Assembly: GCF_016862755.1 (NCBI RefSeq) | Contig: NZ_BONO01000004.1 | Coordinates: 62,001 to 126,000, forward strand | From: Cellulomonas pakistanensis | GTDB lineage: Bacteria > Actinomycetota > Actinomycetes > Actinomycetales > Cellulomonadaceae | Direction: 5' to 3' | Length of the DNA stretch: 64,000 nucleotides | Shown here: piece by piece, positions 9,189 to 18,370 of the stretch | Layout of the letters: every line of letters starts with the position of its first letter | Numbering within the stretch: the first letter of the stretch is position 1 | Made by a program: the position numbers and the translations under genes | The notes under the pieces: model-generated | What the model was told of the DNA's origin: nothing | Databases searched by the model: none | Seen by the model: only the letters and a program-made list of their open reading frames with translations

Positions 9189-10376
9189 TCAGCGGGCGCC
9201 GAGCGCGTGCTCCAGCGCGAGCTGGTTCAGGCGCACGAACCCGAAGCCGCGGGCGGCGACGCCCTCGACGTCGAAGTCCTCGAACGCGGAGCGGTCGGCC
9301 AGCAGGTCGGCCAGCGTCTCGCCCTCGCCGAGCGTCGGCTGCGACAGCTCCAGCACGCCGGACGCCTCGAGGGCCTCCTGGACCTCCGGGTCGGCGCGGA
9401 ACGCCTGCGCGCGCTCCTTGAGCAGCAGGTAGGTCGCCATGTTGGCCTTCGCCGACTCCCACACGCCGTCGAAGTCCTCGGTGCGGGACGGCTTGTAGTC
9501 GAAGTGCCGCGGGCCGTCGTAGCGCGGGCCGCCGGACGGGAAGCCGTTCTCGATGAGGTCGACGGTCGCGAACGCGGAGAACAGGTCGCCGTGGCCGAAC
9601 ACGAGGTCCTGGTCGTACTTGATGGACCGCTGGCCGTTCAGGTCGATGTGGAACAGCTTGCCGGCCCACAGCGCCTCGGCGATGCCCTGCGTGTAGTTGA
9701 GGCCGGCCATCTGCTCGTGGCCGGTCTCGGGGTTCAGGCCGACGATGTCGCCGTGCTCGAGCTTCGCGATGAGCGCGAGGGCGTGGCCGATCGTCGGGAG
9801 CAGGATGTCGCCGCGGGGCTCGTTCGGCTTCGGCTCGATCGCGATCCGGAGGCCGTAGCCCTTCTCCTTGATGTACGCGGCGACGGTGTCGATGCCCTCG
9901 GCGTACCGGTCGTGCGCGGCGTTGAGGTCCTTCGCGGAGTCGTACTCCGCGCCCTCGCGCCCGCCCCACATCACGAACGTGTCGGCGCCGAGCTCGGCGG
10001 CCAGGTCGACGTTCCGGATGACCTTGCGCAGGCCGTAGCGGCGCACGCGGCGGTCGTTCGACGTGAACGCGCCGTCCTTGAAGATCGGGTGGCTGAACGT
10101 GTTGGTCGTGACCATCTCGACCGTGATGCCGGTGTCGGCCAGCGCCTGCTTGAACCGGCCGAGGATGCGCTCGCGCTCGGCGTCGTCGGAGCCGAACGGC
10201 ACGACGTCGTCGTCGTGGAAGGTCACGTGCGCGGCACCGAGCTCGGCGAGCTTGTGCACCGACTCCACCGGGTCGAGCCACGGGCGGCTCGCGCTGCCGA
10301 ACTGGTCCTGGGCGTTCCAGCCGACGGTCCAGAGACCGAAGGAGAACTTGTCGTCGCGGGTGGGCGTGCGCACCAT
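9189..10376 (-). CDS. xylA: Xylose isomerase
   Basis: Converts D-xylose to D-xylulose and needs two divalent metals. At 395 aa it is the short, actinobacterial class. It begins [14 protein letters not shown], with the catalytic-base His in [12 protein letters not shown], metal-binding [12 protein letters not shown] (Glu, then Lys) and [14 protein letters not shown], and FHIDLNGQ with the Asp ligand. A GAGGAG ribosome site precedes the ATG. It is read away from the ROK regulator over a 78-bp region with overlapping promoters, and xylB follows. Confidence 0.97.
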   Translation of the reverse strand: MVRTPTRDDKFSFGLWTVGWNAQDQFGSASRPWLDPVESVHKLAELGAAHVTFHDDDVVPFGSDDAERERILGRFKQALADTGITVEMVTTNTFSHPIFKDGAFTSNDRRVRRYGLRKVIRNVDLAAELGADTFVMWGGREGAEYDSAKDLNAAHDRYAEGIDTVAAYIKEKGYGLRIAIEPKPNEPRGDILLPTIGHALALIAKLEHGDIVGLNPETGHEQMAGLNYTQGIAEALWAGKLFHIDLNGQRSIKYDQDLVFGHGDLFSAFATVDLIENGFPSGGPRYDGPRHFDYKPSRTEDFDGVWESAKANMATYLLLKERAQAFRADPEVQEALEASGVLELSQPTLGEGETLADLLADRSAFEDFDVEGVAARGFGFVRLNQLALEHALGAR

Positions 10377-10410
10377 CGTCTGCTCCTCATCGAGAACCCT
10401 GCGGGGTTTG

Positions 10411-10450
10411 TCTTGTGAGTGAACTTATACGCGGCACCGGCTAGGGTCAA
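10411..10450. promoter_or_regulatory. Interlocked divergent promoters and probable operator of xylA and the ROK gene
   Basis: On the minus strand, TTGACC (10450-10445) and TATAAG (10429-10424; or TAAGTT one step on, giving a 17-base spacer) make the xylA promoter. On the plus strand, TAGGGT (10442-10447) lies 7 bases before the ROK GTG. The two promoters overlap, so one bound regulator could block both. TTGTGAGTGAACTTATA (10414-10430) is the likely operator region; its exact boundaries are inferred. Confidence 0.55.
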
Positions 10451-10454
10451 CCGC

Positions 10455-11768
10455 GTGACCGACCCCTCGACGGCCCGTGCGGCCGAGCCCGCCGCCGCGC
10501 CGCCGGCCGTGCCCCGCGCCGCGCCGCCGGCCGCCGCGCGCGCCGTCGCCCGGAGGTCGCCCGCCCGTCAGGGGTCGCTGCGCGAGCACAACCTGGCCCT
10601 CGTCCTGCGGCACGTCCTCGACGCCGCGGGGCCGGCGCCGGGGGAGGGCGACCCGGCCGGCGCGCCGCCCTCCCGCGCCGACGTCGCCACCGCCACCGGC
10701 CTGACCCGCGGGGCCGTCTCCGCCCTGGTCGACCTGCTCATCGGCGCCCGGCTGGTGGCGGAGCTCCCGCCCGCGGCCACCGCCCGCGCCGGCCGCCCCG
10801 CGGTGCCGCTGGTGCCCGCGTCCGGCACCGTCGTCGGCCTGGGCGCCGAGGTCAACGTCGACTACGTCGGGGTGCGCGCGCTCGACCTGGCGGGCGAGGT
10901 GCTCGCGCACCGCGAGACCCGCGGCGACTTCCGGCACAGCGACCCGGCGCGGGTGCTGGCGGTGCTCGCCGGGCTGGTGGGGGAGGTGCGCGCGGCGCTG
11001 CCCGGCGCCGCGCGGCTGGCCGGCCTCTGCCTCGCGCTGCCCGGGCTGGTCGACCGCGGCACCGGCCCGCTGCGGCTCGCGCCGAACCTCGGCTGGCGGG
11101 ACGTCGACGTCGTCGCGCTGCTCGCGCGCCACCCGGAGGTCGACGGGCTGCGCGTGCGGCTCGCCAACGAGGCCAACCTCGCCGCGCGCGCCGAGGCCCG
11201 CGCCGGGGCGGCCGGGCCGTCGTTCCTGTACGTGTCCGGCGAGGTCGGCATCGGCGCGGCCATCGTGCTCGACGGCGAGGTGTTCGCCGGCCGGCACGGC
11301 TGGAGCGGCGAGCTCGGCCACACCGTCGTCGACCGCGAGGGCCCCGTGTGCACGTGCGGCGCACGCGGCTGCCTCGAGCAGTACGCGGGCAAGGACGCGC
11401 TGCTGCGCGCCGCCGGGCTCGACGTCGAGGAGCCGGTGTCCGCCCTGCTCGACGCCGCCGGCGCCGGGGACGAGCGGAGCGCCCGGGCGCTGCGGTCCGC
11501 CGGCGAGGCGCTCGGGCTGGCGCTGGCGAACTTCGTCAACCTCGTCGACGTCGAGCGGGTCGTGCTCGGCGGGATCTACGCGCCGCTCGCGCCGTGGCTG
11601 ACGGACGCCGTGGTCGCACAGCTCCGGACCCGGGTGCTGGCGGCGGCGTGGGAGGACGCGCGGGTGGGCGTGGCCGCCGGCGGCGCGCACGCGGCGATGA
11701 CGGGGGCGGCGCTGGTCGTCCTGCGCGCGGTGGCCGACGACCCGGCCGCCTGGCTCCCGGCGGCCTGA
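10455..11768 (+). CDS. ROK-family transcriptional regulator (XylR-like)
   Basis: Probable repressor of the divergent xylA-xylB operon. The protein is 437 aa. After an Ala/Pro-rich start it has a winged helix (RQGSLREHNLALVL, then RADVATATGLTRGAVSALV), then a ROK sugar-binding domain (VVGLGAEVNVDYVGV, and RLANEANLAARAEA with the catalytic-type Asn/Glu region), and the ROK zinc motif CTCGARGCLEQYAG. An internal Gly/Pro insert (PAPGEGDPAGAPP) lies within the helix-turn-helix. Translation starts at GTG 10455, probably on a leaderless transcript. Xylose as effector is inferred from gene order. Confidence 0.88.
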   Translation: MTDPSTARAAEPAAAPPAVPRAAPPAAARAVARRSPARQGSLREHNLALVLRHVLDAAGPAPGEGDPAGAPPSRADVATATGLTRGAVSALVDLLIGARLVAELPPAATARAGRPAVPLVPASGTVVGLGAEVNVDYVGVRALDLAGEVLAHRETRGDFRHSDPARVLAVLAGLVGEVRAALPGAARLAGLCLALPGLVDRGTGPLRLAPNLGWRDVDVVALLARHPEVDGLRVRLANEANLAARAEARAGAAGPSFLYVSGEVGIGAAIVLDGEVFAGRHGWSGELGHTVVDREGPVCTCGARGCLEQYAGKDALLRAAGLDVEEPVSALLDAAGAGDERSARALRSAGEALGLALANFVNLVDVERVVLGGIYAPLAPWLTDAVVAQLRTRVLAAAWEDARVGVAAGGAHAAMTGAALVVLRAVADDPAAWLPAA

Positions 11769-11775
11769 CCCCCGC

Positions 11776-11831
11776 GGCCGAGGTCGGCGCCCCGCGTCCG
11801 AGGTCGGCACCCGGCTGCCGAGCTCGGCGGG
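11776..11831. repeat. Three 20-bp tandem units between the ROK and lactonase genes
   Basis: CCGAGGTCGGC, CCGAGGTCGGC and CCGAGCTCGGC begin at 11778, 11798 and 11818, an exact 20-base period. Each is itself nearly palindromic, and CCGAGCTCGG is perfect. They occupy most of the 92-bp gap. They may form a structured terminator or bind a dimeric protein on successive turns of the helix. Confidence 0.7.
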
Positions 11832-11847
11832 AGGCGGTGGTGTCGCC

Positions 11848-11853
11848 TACAGT
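11848..11853 (+). promoter_or_regulatory. Probable -10 box of the lactonase-like gene
   Basis: TACAGT lies 7 bases before GTG 11861, with no Shine-Dalgarno sequence; leaderless type. Confidence 0.5.
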
Positions 11854-11860
11854 CCTCGCC

Positions 11861-12916
11861 GTGACGGAGCACCTGCGCGACCTGTGGATCGGCACCTACC
11901 CCTCGGCCGGCGCGGGGACCCCCGCCGGGCTCGGCGAGGGGATCTGGCGCGTCCGGCTGGACGCCGACACCGGCCGCCTGACCGACCCCGAGCTGGTCGC
12001 CGCGACCCCGGCGCCGTCGTTCCTCGCGCTCGACCGCCGCGCCGGACTGCTGGTCGCGGTGGGCGAGGACGCCGACGGCACGGTCGCGGCGTTCCGGGTC
12101 GGGTCCGCGGACGGCCGCCCCACGCTGACCCCCGCCGGGACCGCGAGCAGCGGCGGCGCCGACCCGTGCCACGTGCTGCTCGACCCCGAGGGCCGCGTCG
12201 CCTACGTCGCGAACTACTCGTCCGGCGACGTCGCCGTGCTCCCGCTCGGCCCGGACGGCCTGGCCGCCACCGAGCCCGTGCAGGTGCTCGGCCACTCGGG
12301 CGGCGGCCCGCGCGCCGACCGGCAGGAGGGCCCGCACGCGCACTTCGCCGCCCTGACGCCCGACGGCGGGCACCTGCTGATCTGCGACCTCGGCACGGAC
12401 GAGATCCGCCGGTACCGCCGCGACCCCGCGACCGGGCTGCTGACCGAGGACGGGATCGCCGCCACGCTGCGCCCGGGCGCCGGGCCGCGGCACCTCGTGT
12501 TCTCCGCCGACGGCCGGATCGCCTACGTCGCGTGCGAGCTCGACGTGACCGTCGCCGTGCTGGCCTGGGACGCCGCCACCGCGTCCGGCCGGGTCGTGCA
12601 GCACGTGCCCGCCGCCGAGGACGGCGCCGAGACCGGGCGGCGCGAGCTGCCGTCCCACATCGACCGGGTCGGCGACCGGGTCGTCGTGGCCACCCGCGGC
12701 ACGGACGTGCTCGCGACGTTCGCGCCCGCGCCGGACGGCACGCTCGCCCCCGCGGGTCAGGTGGCCCTGCCGGGCGCGTGGCCGCGGCACTTCGCGGTGG
12801 TCGAGGGCTGGACGGTCGTCGCCGACCAGCTGAGCGACTCGGTCACCGTGCTCCGCGACGGGGCGGTCGTGTCGACCGTGGCGCTGCCGGCCCCGGCGTG
12901 CGTCGTCCCGGCGTGA
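11861..12916 (+). CDS. Lactonase, seven-bladed beta-propeller (6-phosphogluconolactonase-like)
   Basis: A 351-aa protein starting with LWIGTYP and repeating propeller blades of the type DPCHVLLDPEGRVAYVANYSSG, AHFAALTPDGGHLLICDLG and GPRHLVFSADGRIAYVACEL, the pattern of the YbhE/Pgl lactonase family. The conserved HxH-type EGPHAHFA segment is present. It follows the xylose regulator and overlaps the sugar symporter start (GTGA), so it is coupled to sugar uptake. The family hydrolyses sugar lactones; whether the substrate here is 6-phosphogluconolactone or an aldonolactone such as xylonolactone is not shown by sequence. No signal peptide is seen, so it is cytoplasmic. Confidence 0.85.
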   Translation: MTEHLRDLWIGTYPSAGAGTPAGLGEGIWRVRLDADTGRLTDPELVAATPAPSFLALDRRAGLLVAVGEDADGTVAAFRVGSADGRPTLTPAGTASSGGADPCHVLLDPEGRVAYVANYSSGDVAVLPLGPDGLAATEPVQVLGHSGGGPRADRQEGPHAHFAALTPDGGHLLICDLGTDEIRRYRRDPATGLLTEDGIAATLRPGAGPRHLVFSADGRIAYVACELDVTVAVLAWDAATASGRVVQHVPAAEDGAETGRRELPSHIDRVGDRVVVATRGTDVLATFAPAPDGTLAPAGQVALPGAWPRHFAVVEGWTVVADQLSDSVTVLRDGAVVSTVALPAPACVVPA

Positions 12917-14352
12917 CGGCCGGACCGGCTGCCGCGGGCCCCGCCCCGGCGGCGCGCGCGCTGCCGCCCCTGCTGCCCGGGCCGCACCTGCGCCGGCTCG
13001 ACGTCATCACCGTCGTCGCGACGTTCGGCGGCCTGCTGTTCGGCTACGACACCGGCGTCATCAACGGCGCGCTGGACCCGATGGTCGCGGACCTCGGGCT
13101 CACGCCGGCGACCGAGGGCGTGGTCACGAGCAGCCTGCTGGTCGGTGCGGCGATCGGCGCGCTGCTGTGCGGCCGGCTCGCGGACCGGGCCGGGCGCCGC
13201 CGGGCGCTCGTCGCGCTCGCGGTGGTCTTCTTCGCCGGCGCGCTCGGCAGCGTCGCCGCGCCCTCGTTCGAGGTCATGGCCGCGACCCGGTTCGTGCTCG
13301 GCCTCGCGGTCGGCGGCGCGTCCGTCACGGTGCCCGTGTACCTGGCCGAGCTCGCCCCCACCGAGCGCCGCGGCGCGATCACCGGGCGGAACGAGATCGC
13401 GATCGTCGTCGGCCAGCTGGCGGCGTTCGTGATCAACGCGGTGATCGGGACGGTGTGGTCGGACCACCCGGCCGTGTGGCGCTCCATGCTCGCGGTGCAG
13501 GCCGTCCCGGCCGTCGCGCTGTTCGCCGGCATGCTGCGGATGCCCGAGTCGCCGCGCTGGCTGCTGTCCCGCGGGCGGGACGACGAGGCGCTCGCGGTGC
13601 TCCGCCAGGTCCGCGACCCGGGGCGCGCGGCCGCCGAGCTGCGCGAGGTCCGGGACCTGGTCGCCCGCGAGCGCGCCGACGAGGTCCGCGGCCGCGGCGG
13701 CTGGGCCGAGCTCCGGCTGCCGTGGGTCCGCCGCCTCGTGCTCATCGGCGTCGGCGTGGCCGTCGTCAACCAGCTCGGCGGCATCAACGCCGTCATGTAC
13801 TACGGCACGCAGCTGCTGCGGCAGTCCGGGTTCAGCGGCGACGTCGCCCTGGTGGCGAACGTGCTCAACGGCGTGTTCTCGGTGCTCGGCATGCTGATCG
13901 GCCTGCGCCTGATCAACCGCGTCACCCGCCGCGGCCTGCTGCTGGTCGGGCTCACCGGCATCATCGCGTCGCACCTGCTGATCGCCCTGTGCTCGGCCGC
14001 GATCCCCGAGGGGACGGGGCGGTCGGTCGCCGTCACGGTGTTCCTGGTGCTGTTCGTGGGGTTCAACCAGTCGTCCGTCGGGCTGGTCTGCTGGGTGATC
14101 CTGGCCGAGCTGTTCCCGCTGCGGGTCCGTGGGTTCGCCATCGGGCTGTGCGTGTTCTGGAACTGGGCGGCGAACGCGGTGATCTCCGGGTTCTTCCCGT
14201 CCGTGGTCGCGGGCATCGGCGTCAACGGGACGTTCCTGCTGTTCGCGGCCGTGAACGTGCTGTCGTGGCTGTTCGTGCGGTTCGTGCTGCCCGAGACCCG
14301 GGACTCCTCCCTGGAGCAGCTCGAGGAGGACTTCCGGGCGGCGCGGGCCTGA
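12913..14352 (+). CDS. Sugar:H+ symporter, major facilitator superfamily (sugar porter family)
   Basis: A 479-aa membrane protein with about 12 helices. Sugar-porter signatures are clear: [11 protein letters not shown] after helix 1, the loop motif DRAGRR in the first half, [12 protein letters not shown] after helix 6, [17 protein letters not shown] in helix 7 and [13 protein letters not shown] at the C-terminus. These match XylE/GlcP/AraE-type transporters. The GTG overlaps the lactonase stop. Xylose or another monosaccharide is the likely substrate, because the gene sits behind the xylose regulator; specificity cannot be read from the sequence. Confidence 0.9.
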   Translation: MTAGPAAAGPAPAARALPPLLPGPHLRRLDVITVVATFGGLLFGYDTGVINGALDPMVADLGLTPATEGVVTSSLLVGAAIGALLCGRLADRAGRRRALVALAVVFFAGALGSVAAPSFEVMAATRFVLGLAVGGASVTVPVYLAELAPTERRGAITGRNEIAIVVGQLAAFVINAVIGTVWSDHPAVWRSMLAVQAVPAVALFAGMLRMPESPRWLLSRGRDDEALAVLRQVRDPGRAAAELREVRDLVARERADEVRGRGGWAELRLPWVRRLVLIGVGVAVVNQLGGINAVMYYGTQLLRQSGFSGDVALVANVLNGVFSVLGMLIGLRLINRVTRRGLLLVGLTGIIASHLLIALCSAAIPEGTGRSVAVTVFLVLFVGFNQSSVGLVCWVILAELFPLRVRGFAIGLCVFWNWAANAVISGFFPSVVAGIGVNGTFLLFAAVNVLSWLFVRFVLPETRDSSLEQLEEDFRAARA

Positions 14353-14476
14353 GCCGCGGGCGCCCCGCTGCCGACGAACCCCACCCAGGTGGTCGGCGTC
14401 ACGCAGTGCGGGACCCCCGTCATGCCCGACAATGGGAGGAGTCCGTCCTCCCGTCCGTCCCCCCCGGAGTCCCGTC

Positions 14477-15739
14477 GTGCCGCACGAGCCGCAGCGCATC
14501 GCCATGCTGTCCGTGCACACCTCGCCCCTGGACCAGCCGGGCACGGGCGACGCCGGCGGCATGAACGTCTACATCGCGGAGCTGGCCCGGGCGCTGGCCC
14601 GCCGCGGCGCCGAGGTGGAGATCTTCACCCGCGCCACCTCGTCCGCCCTGCCCGAGTCGGTGCACCTCGACGAGCACGACGACCGGGTGCTCGTGCACCA
14701 CGTGCCGGCCGGGCCGTTCGAGGGGCTGGACAAGAACGACCTGCCCGCGCAGCTGTGCGCCGTGACCGCGGGGGTCCTCCGGGTCGGCGCCGCCCGGCCC
14801 GCCGGCTGGTTCGACGTGCTGCACAGCCACTACTGGCTGTCCGGGCAGGTCGGCTGGCTCGCCGCGGAGCGCTGGGACGTGCCGCTGGTGCACACCATGC
14901 ACACGATGGCCCGGGTCAAGAACGCCGCGCTGGCGCCGGGGGACAGCCCCGAGCCGGCGACCCGGGTGATCGGCGAGGAGCAGGTCGTGGCCGCTGCCGA
15001 CGCGCTGGTCGCGAGCACCGCCGAGGAGGGCCAGGACCTGGTCGGCATGTACGACGCCGACCCCGAGCGGGTGCACGTCGTCGCCCCGGGCGTCGACCTG
15101 GGCGTGTTCCGCCCGCGCGCCGACCGGGCCGCGCTGCGCCGGGAGCTCGGGCTGCCGGTCGACCGGGACGTCGTGCTGTTCGCCGGCCGGGTGCAGCCGC
15201 TCAAGGCGCCCGACGTCCTCGTCCGGGCCATGGGCGTGCTCCGGGCGAGCGGGCGGCCGGTGCCGCTGCTCGTGGTGCTCGGCGGGCCCAGCGGCCGTGC
15301 GACCGCGCTGACGGAGCTGCAGGCGCTCGCCGCCACCAGCGGGGTGGCGGACGACGTGCGGTTCCACCCGCCGGTCGCCCGCGCGGAGCTCGCGCGCTGG
15401 TTCGCCGCCGCCGACCTGGTCGCGGTGCCGTCGCGCAGCGAGTCGTTCGGCCTGGTGGCCGTCGAGGCCCAGGCCGCGGGGACGCCCGTGGTGGCGTCGG
15501 CCGTGGGCGGGCTGCGGTCCGTGGTGCAGGACGGGGTGTCCGGGCGGCAGGTCCGCGGGCACGACCCCGCGGTGTGGGCGGACGCGCTCGCGACGGCGCT
15601 CGCGGACCCGGCGTCGCGGACGACCTGGCGGGCGGGTGCCCGGCGGGTCGCGGAGCAGTACGGCTGGGACGCGACCGCCGAGCAGGTGCTCAAGGTCTAC
15701 GCGCTGGCCGCCGAGCGCCGGGCCCGCGTCGCCGTCTGA
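14477..15739 (+). CDS. mshA: D-inositol-3-phosphate glycosyltransferase (mycothiol synthesis)
   Basis: Transfers N-acetylglucosamine from UDP-GlcNAc to inositol 3-phosphate, the first step of mycothiol synthesis. The protein is 420 aa, a GT-B fold GT4 enzyme. MshA features include [20 protein letters not shown] at the N-terminus, [23 protein letters not shown], and the C-terminal [22 protein letters not shown] donor site. I chose GTG 14477 because GGAG lies 7 bases upstream and the conserved sequence begins just after it; an ATG at 14432 is in frame but its 15 extra residues are Pro/Arg-rich. Confidence 0.93.
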   Translation: MPHEPQRIAMLSVHTSPLDQPGTGDAGGMNVYIAELARALARRGAEVEIFTRATSSALPESVHLDEHDDRVLVHHVPAGPFEGLDKNDLPAQLCAVTAGVLRVGAARPAGWFDVLHSHYWLSGQVGWLAAERWDVPLVHTMHTMARVKNAALAPGDSPEPATRVIGEEQVVAAADALVASTAEEGQDLVGMYDADPERVHVVAPGVDLGVFRPRADRAALRRELGLPVDRDVVLFAGRVQPLKAPDVLVRAMGVLRASGRPVPLLVVLGGPSGRATALTELQALAATSGVADDVRFHPPVARAELARWFAAADLVAVPSRSESFGLVAVEAQAAGTPVVASAVGGLRSVVQDGVSGRQVRGHDPAVWADALATALADPASRTTWRAGARRVAEQYGWDATAEQVLKVYALAAERRARVAV

Positions 15740-15777
15740 GCCGGGCCCGCTCCCGCCCCGCGCCCACGACCGGACAG

Positions 15778-15831
15778 CGGTGGAGCGTCCTGCCCGACAC
15801 GCGCCGGCGTGTCGGGCAGCACGCTCCACCG
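15778..15831. terminator. Long inverted repeat between mshA and the convergent oxidoreductase gene
   Basis: Arms 15778-15802 and 15807-15831 match at 24 of 25 positions around GCCG. The outer part reads GGTGGAGCG and the inner part CCCGACACGC, resembling the nadB-nadC palindrome. It lies between convergent genes, so it can act as a bidirectional terminator. Confidence 0.75.
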
Positions 15832-15838
15832 GAGGGGA

Positions 15839-16282
15839 TCAGCCGGCGGCGAGCGGCTCCAGGACCAGGACGGGGATCACCCGCGACGTGCGGGTCTGGT
15901 AGTCCGCGTAGTCGGGGTACGCGTCGACCGCCCGCGCCCACCACAGCTCGCGCTCCGCGCCCTCGACCTCGCGCACGGCGTAGTCGGCCTTCGCCGGCCC
16001 GTCCTGCAGCTCCACCACGGGGTGGGCCAGCAGGTTGTGGTACCAGACGGGGTGCTGCGGGGCGCCGCCGAGGGAGGCGACCACCGCGTACACGCCGTCG
16101 TGCTCGACCCGCATCACCGGGATCTTGCGCACCTTGCCCGACTTCGCGCCCAGCATCGTCACGACGACGACGGGCATCCCGCGCAGCGTGGTGCCCTCCG
16201 TCCCGCCGGAGCGCTCGTAGAGCTCGACCTGCTCCCGCGAGCGCTGGTCGGTGCTGGGCTGGTACTCCCCGGTGATCGGCAT
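15839..16282 (-). CDS. Nitroreductase/deazaflavin-dependent oxidoreductase (DDN family)
   Basis: A 147-aa single-domain protein of the split beta-barrel DDN family, which uses coenzyme F420. Typical features are the [21 protein letters not shown] strand pair, [20 protein letters not shown] with the cofactor-binding Trp-Tyr-His-Asn segment, and [15 protein letters not shown] near the C-terminus. Known members reduce quinones or nitroaromatics, but the natural substrate here is unknown. It is convergent with mshA, and its stop lies just beyond the shared palindrome. Confidence 0.9.
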   Translation of the reverse strand: MPITGEYQPSTDQRSREQVELYERSGGTEGTTLRGMPVVVVTMLGAKSGKVRKIPVMRVEHDGVYAVVASLGGAPQHPVWYHNLLAHPVVELQDGPAKADYAVREVEGAERELWWARAVDAYPDYADYQTRTSRVIPVLVLEPLAAG

Positions 16283-16358
16283 ACCGACGACAACGCCGCC
16301 GGGGGGCCGCGGTGTTCCGCGGGCCGAACGTCCCCCGACGCCCGCGCGCCCGGTGCGG

Positions 16359-16364
16359 CAGGAT
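16359..16364 (+). promoter_or_regulatory. Possible -10 box of gpmA
   Basis: CAGGAT is followed by 7 bases and the gpmA ATG. Spacing fits a leaderless start, but the first base departs from TANNNT. Confidence 0.35.
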
Positions 16365-16371
16365 GGGACCC

Positions 16372-17112
16372 ATGACCTACACCCTCGTTCTGCTCCGCCA
16401 CGGCGAGAGCGAATGGAACGCGAAGAACCTGTTCACCGGCTGGGTCGACGTCGCGCTCTCCGAGAAGGGCGTCGCGGAGGCCAAGCGCGGCGGCACGCTG
16501 CTGACCGACGCCGGCGTGCTGCCGGACGTCGTGCACACGTCGCTGCTGCGCCGCGCCATCACGACGGCGAACTACGCGCTCGACGCGGCCGACCGCCTGT
16601 GGATCCCGGTCAAGCGCTCCTGGCGCCTGAACGAGCGCCACTACGGCGCGCTGCAGGGCAAGGACAAGAAGCAGACGCTGCAGGAGTACGGCGAGGAGCA
16701 GTTCATGCTCTGGCGCCGCTCCTACGACGTCCCGCCGCCGGACATCGAGCTCGGCTCGGAGTTCTCGCAGGACAGCGACCCGCGGTACGCCGGCGAGCCG
16801 ATCCCGCGCGCCGAGGCGCTCAAGCAGGTGCTCGACCGCGCCCTGCCGTACTGGGACGCCGAGATCGTGCCCGACCTGCAGGCCGGGAGGACGACGCTGG
16901 TCGCCGCCCACGGCAACTCGATCCGCGCGATCATCAAGTACCTCGACGACGTCGACGACGCCACGATCGCGGGCATCAACGTCCCGACCGGCATCCCGCT
17001 CGTCTACCACCTGGACGAGACGACCCTGAAGCCGACCAACCCGGGCGGCACCTACCTCGACCCGGAGGCCGCCGCCGAGGCGATCGCCGCGGTCGCGAAC
17101 CAGGGCCGCTGA
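16372..17112 (+). CDS. gpmA: 2,3-bisphosphoglycerate-dependent phosphoglycerate mutase
   Basis: Glycolytic enzyme interconverting 3- and 2-phosphoglycerate through a phospho-histidine. The protein is 246 aa. The RHGESEWN signature has catalytic His10. Also seen are [30 protein letters not shown] with the catalytic Glu, and the second-His motif [12 protein letters not shown] chose ATG 16372, which gives the usual N-terminus ([12 protein letters not shown]); an ATG three codons earlier is possible. It is followed by a strong terminator and a ~400-bp gene-free stretch before phoU. Confidence 0.96.
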   Translation: MTYTLVLLRHGESEWNAKNLFTGWVDVALSEKGVAEAKRGGTLLTDAGVLPDVVHTSLLRRAITTANYALDAADRLWIPVKRSWRLNERHYGALQGKDKKQTLQEYGEEQFMLWRRSYDVPPPDIELGSEFSQDSDPRYAGEPIPRAEALKQVLDRALPYWDAEIVPDLQAGRTTLVAAHGNSIRAIIKYLDDVDDATIAGINVPTGIPLVYHLDETTLKPTNPGGTYLDPEAAAEAIAAVANQGR

Positions 17113-17131
17113 CCGGCAGCACCCCGCACGC

Positions 17132-17175
17132 GCCGAGGGGCCCGGGCCGACACACGTCGGCCCGGGCCCCTCGGC
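17132..17175 (+). terminator. Terminator after gpmA
   Basis: Perfect 20-bp arms (17132-17151 and 17156-17175, GCCGAGGGGCCCGGGCCGAC and complement) with loop ACAC, 19 bases after the stop. Confidence 0.85.
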
Positions 17176-17254
17176 CGTCCCGGCGCCGCGCCGCGCGCCC
17201 CGCTACCCGCGCTCCCCAGCCCCGCTGTCCCCCCGCACGTACGCCCGGAGCGCC

Positions 17255-17319
17255 CGCCGAGCTTGCAGCAGTTGCGGGGTTCCTGCGCCGCGAACCCCGC
17301 AACGACTGCAAGTTCGGCG
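17255..17319. repeat. Imperfect 28-bp inverted repeat between gpmA and phoU
   Basis: Arms 17255-17282 and 17292-17319 agree at 25 of 28 positions, with one change giving a G-U pair, around a 9-base loop. Both ends are CGCCGAG/TTCGGCG-like. It is followed by a 12-bp direct repeat (CGAGGTGGGCGA twice, 17321-17344) and a 12-bp hairpin (17382-17393 with 17404-17415). Together with the two terminators these fill the 17113-17511 gap; I see no gene there. Confidence 0.75.
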
Positions 17320-17439
17320 ACGAGGTGGGCGACGAGGTGGGCGACAGGGTGCGGAGGCGGCGGAGAGGTCGCTACGGCGAGCGGCGAGCGGCGTCACGCG
17401 ACGCGCCGCTCGCCGGGACGCGCCGCCCGCCCGGAAGCG

Positions 17440-17479
17440 ACGAGGCCCGCCCCCCGTGCGGCGGGGGAGCGGGCCTCGT
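17440..17479 (-). terminator. Terminator after phoU
   Basis: ACGAGGCCCGC (17440-17450) pairs with GCGGGCCTCGT (17469-17479), with C5/G5 runs inside the loop. It lies about 33 bases past the phoU stop. Confidence 0.7.
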
Positions 17480-17511
17480 GCGCAGGCGGCGGCGCCGGGC
17501 GCCGCGCGGTC

Positions 17512-18171
17512 TCAGCGGGTGCGGGTCTCGCTCGCGAAGTCGCCGGTCACCAGGAAGACGATGCGGCGCGCGACGGACACGGCGTGGTCGCCGAACCGCT
17601 CGTAGTACCGGCCGAGCAGCGTGACGTCGACGGTCTGCTGCGGGGTGCCGGTCCAGGTGCCGCCGAGCAGGACCCGGAACGTCTCCTCGTGCAGCGAGTC
17701 CAGCAGGTCGTCGTCGCGCTCGATGCCCTCGGCCTCGGTGAGGTCGTGCGAGGTGAGCACCTGGGTGGTGCGCTGGGCGACGCGGCGGGCGGCGTCGTTC
17801 ATCTCGGTGAACACGCCGGTGAGCGCCGGGTCGATCGCGGGGTGCGGGTAGCGGGCGCGGGCCACCTGGGCGACGTGCCGGGCGAGGTCGCCCATGCGCT
17901 CCAGGGTGGCGCTCATCCGCAGCGCCGACACGACGACGCGCAGGTCGGTGGCGACGGGCTGCTGCTGGGCGAGCAGCAGGACGCAGCGCTCGTCCAGGTC
18001 GCGCTCGAGGGCGTCGATCGCCAGGTCGTCCGCGATGACGGACTCCGCGAGGGCCAGGTCCTGGCGGAGCAGCGCCTCGCCGGCGGCCCCGATCGCGTGC
18101 TCGACCCGGCGGCTCATCGCCACCAGGTCGTCGCCGATCTGCTTGAGCTCGGCCTCGAAGATCTCGCGCAT
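17512..18171 (-). CDS. phoU: Phosphate uptake regulator PhoU
   Basis: Negative regulator linking the Pst transporter to the phosphate-sensing kinase. The protein is 219 aa, all helical, with two PhoU repeats; each carries a metal-binding acidic helix (ALERDLDERCVLLLAQ and the MGDLARHVA/ RFGDHAVSVARR pair). I chose ATG 18171 (MREIFEAELKQIGDDL), the conserved N-terminus; the open frame extends much further upstream without family similarity. It is transcribed away from senX3 across a region with PHO-box repeats, the usual actinobacterial arrangement. Confidence 0.95.
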   Translation of the reverse strand: MREIFEAELKQIGDDLVAMSRRVEHAIGAAGEALLRQDLALAESVIADDLAIDALERDLDERCVLLLAQQQPVATDLRVVVSALRMSATLERMGDLARHVAQVARARYPHPAIDPALTGVFTEMNDAARRVAQRTTQVLTSHDLTEAEGIERDDDLLDSLHEETFRVLLGGTWTGTPQQTVDVTLLGRYYERFGDHAVSVARRIVFLVTGDFASETRTR

Positions 18172-18247
18172 GGTGTCCTCTCGTCCGCGCGCCTCTCGCG
18201 CGCGTGCGTGCACAGTCTGGTCCCGGCCGCCCACGATGGCACCTCCG

Positions 18248-18298
18248 GGTGAACGGCCAGGTGAACGCCCGGTCGCCGCCAGGTGAACGGAGATGAAC
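18248..18298. promoter_or_regulatory. PHO-box-like repeats between phoU and senX3
   Basis: GGTGAAC occurs at 18248, 18260 and 18282 and GATGAAC at 18292, spacings of 12, 22 and 10 bases, so roughly one 11-base step. Read on the other strand this is GTTCACC, the known unit of PhoP/RegX3-type boxes in actinobacteria. Autoregulation of senX3-regX3 and phoU is inferred. Confidence 0.7.
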
Positions 18299-18358
18299 AC
18301 TGCGGCCGTCGTCCTGACCGCACGGGGGCGACGGCACGTCGCACGCCCACCACGACCG

Positions 18359-18364
18359 TACGCT
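18359..18364 (+). promoter_or_regulatory. Probable -10 box of senX3
   Basis: TACGCT lies 6 bases before GTG 18371 and downstream of the PHO-box repeats; leaderless type. Confidence 0.5.
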
Positions 18365-18370
18365 GGCGCC

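Noticed and set aside
11776..11831. Three spaced repeats that could look like a short CRISPR array
   Set aside because: Units are 11 bases with 9-base spacers, part of a 20-bp period; too short, no cas genes and no leader.
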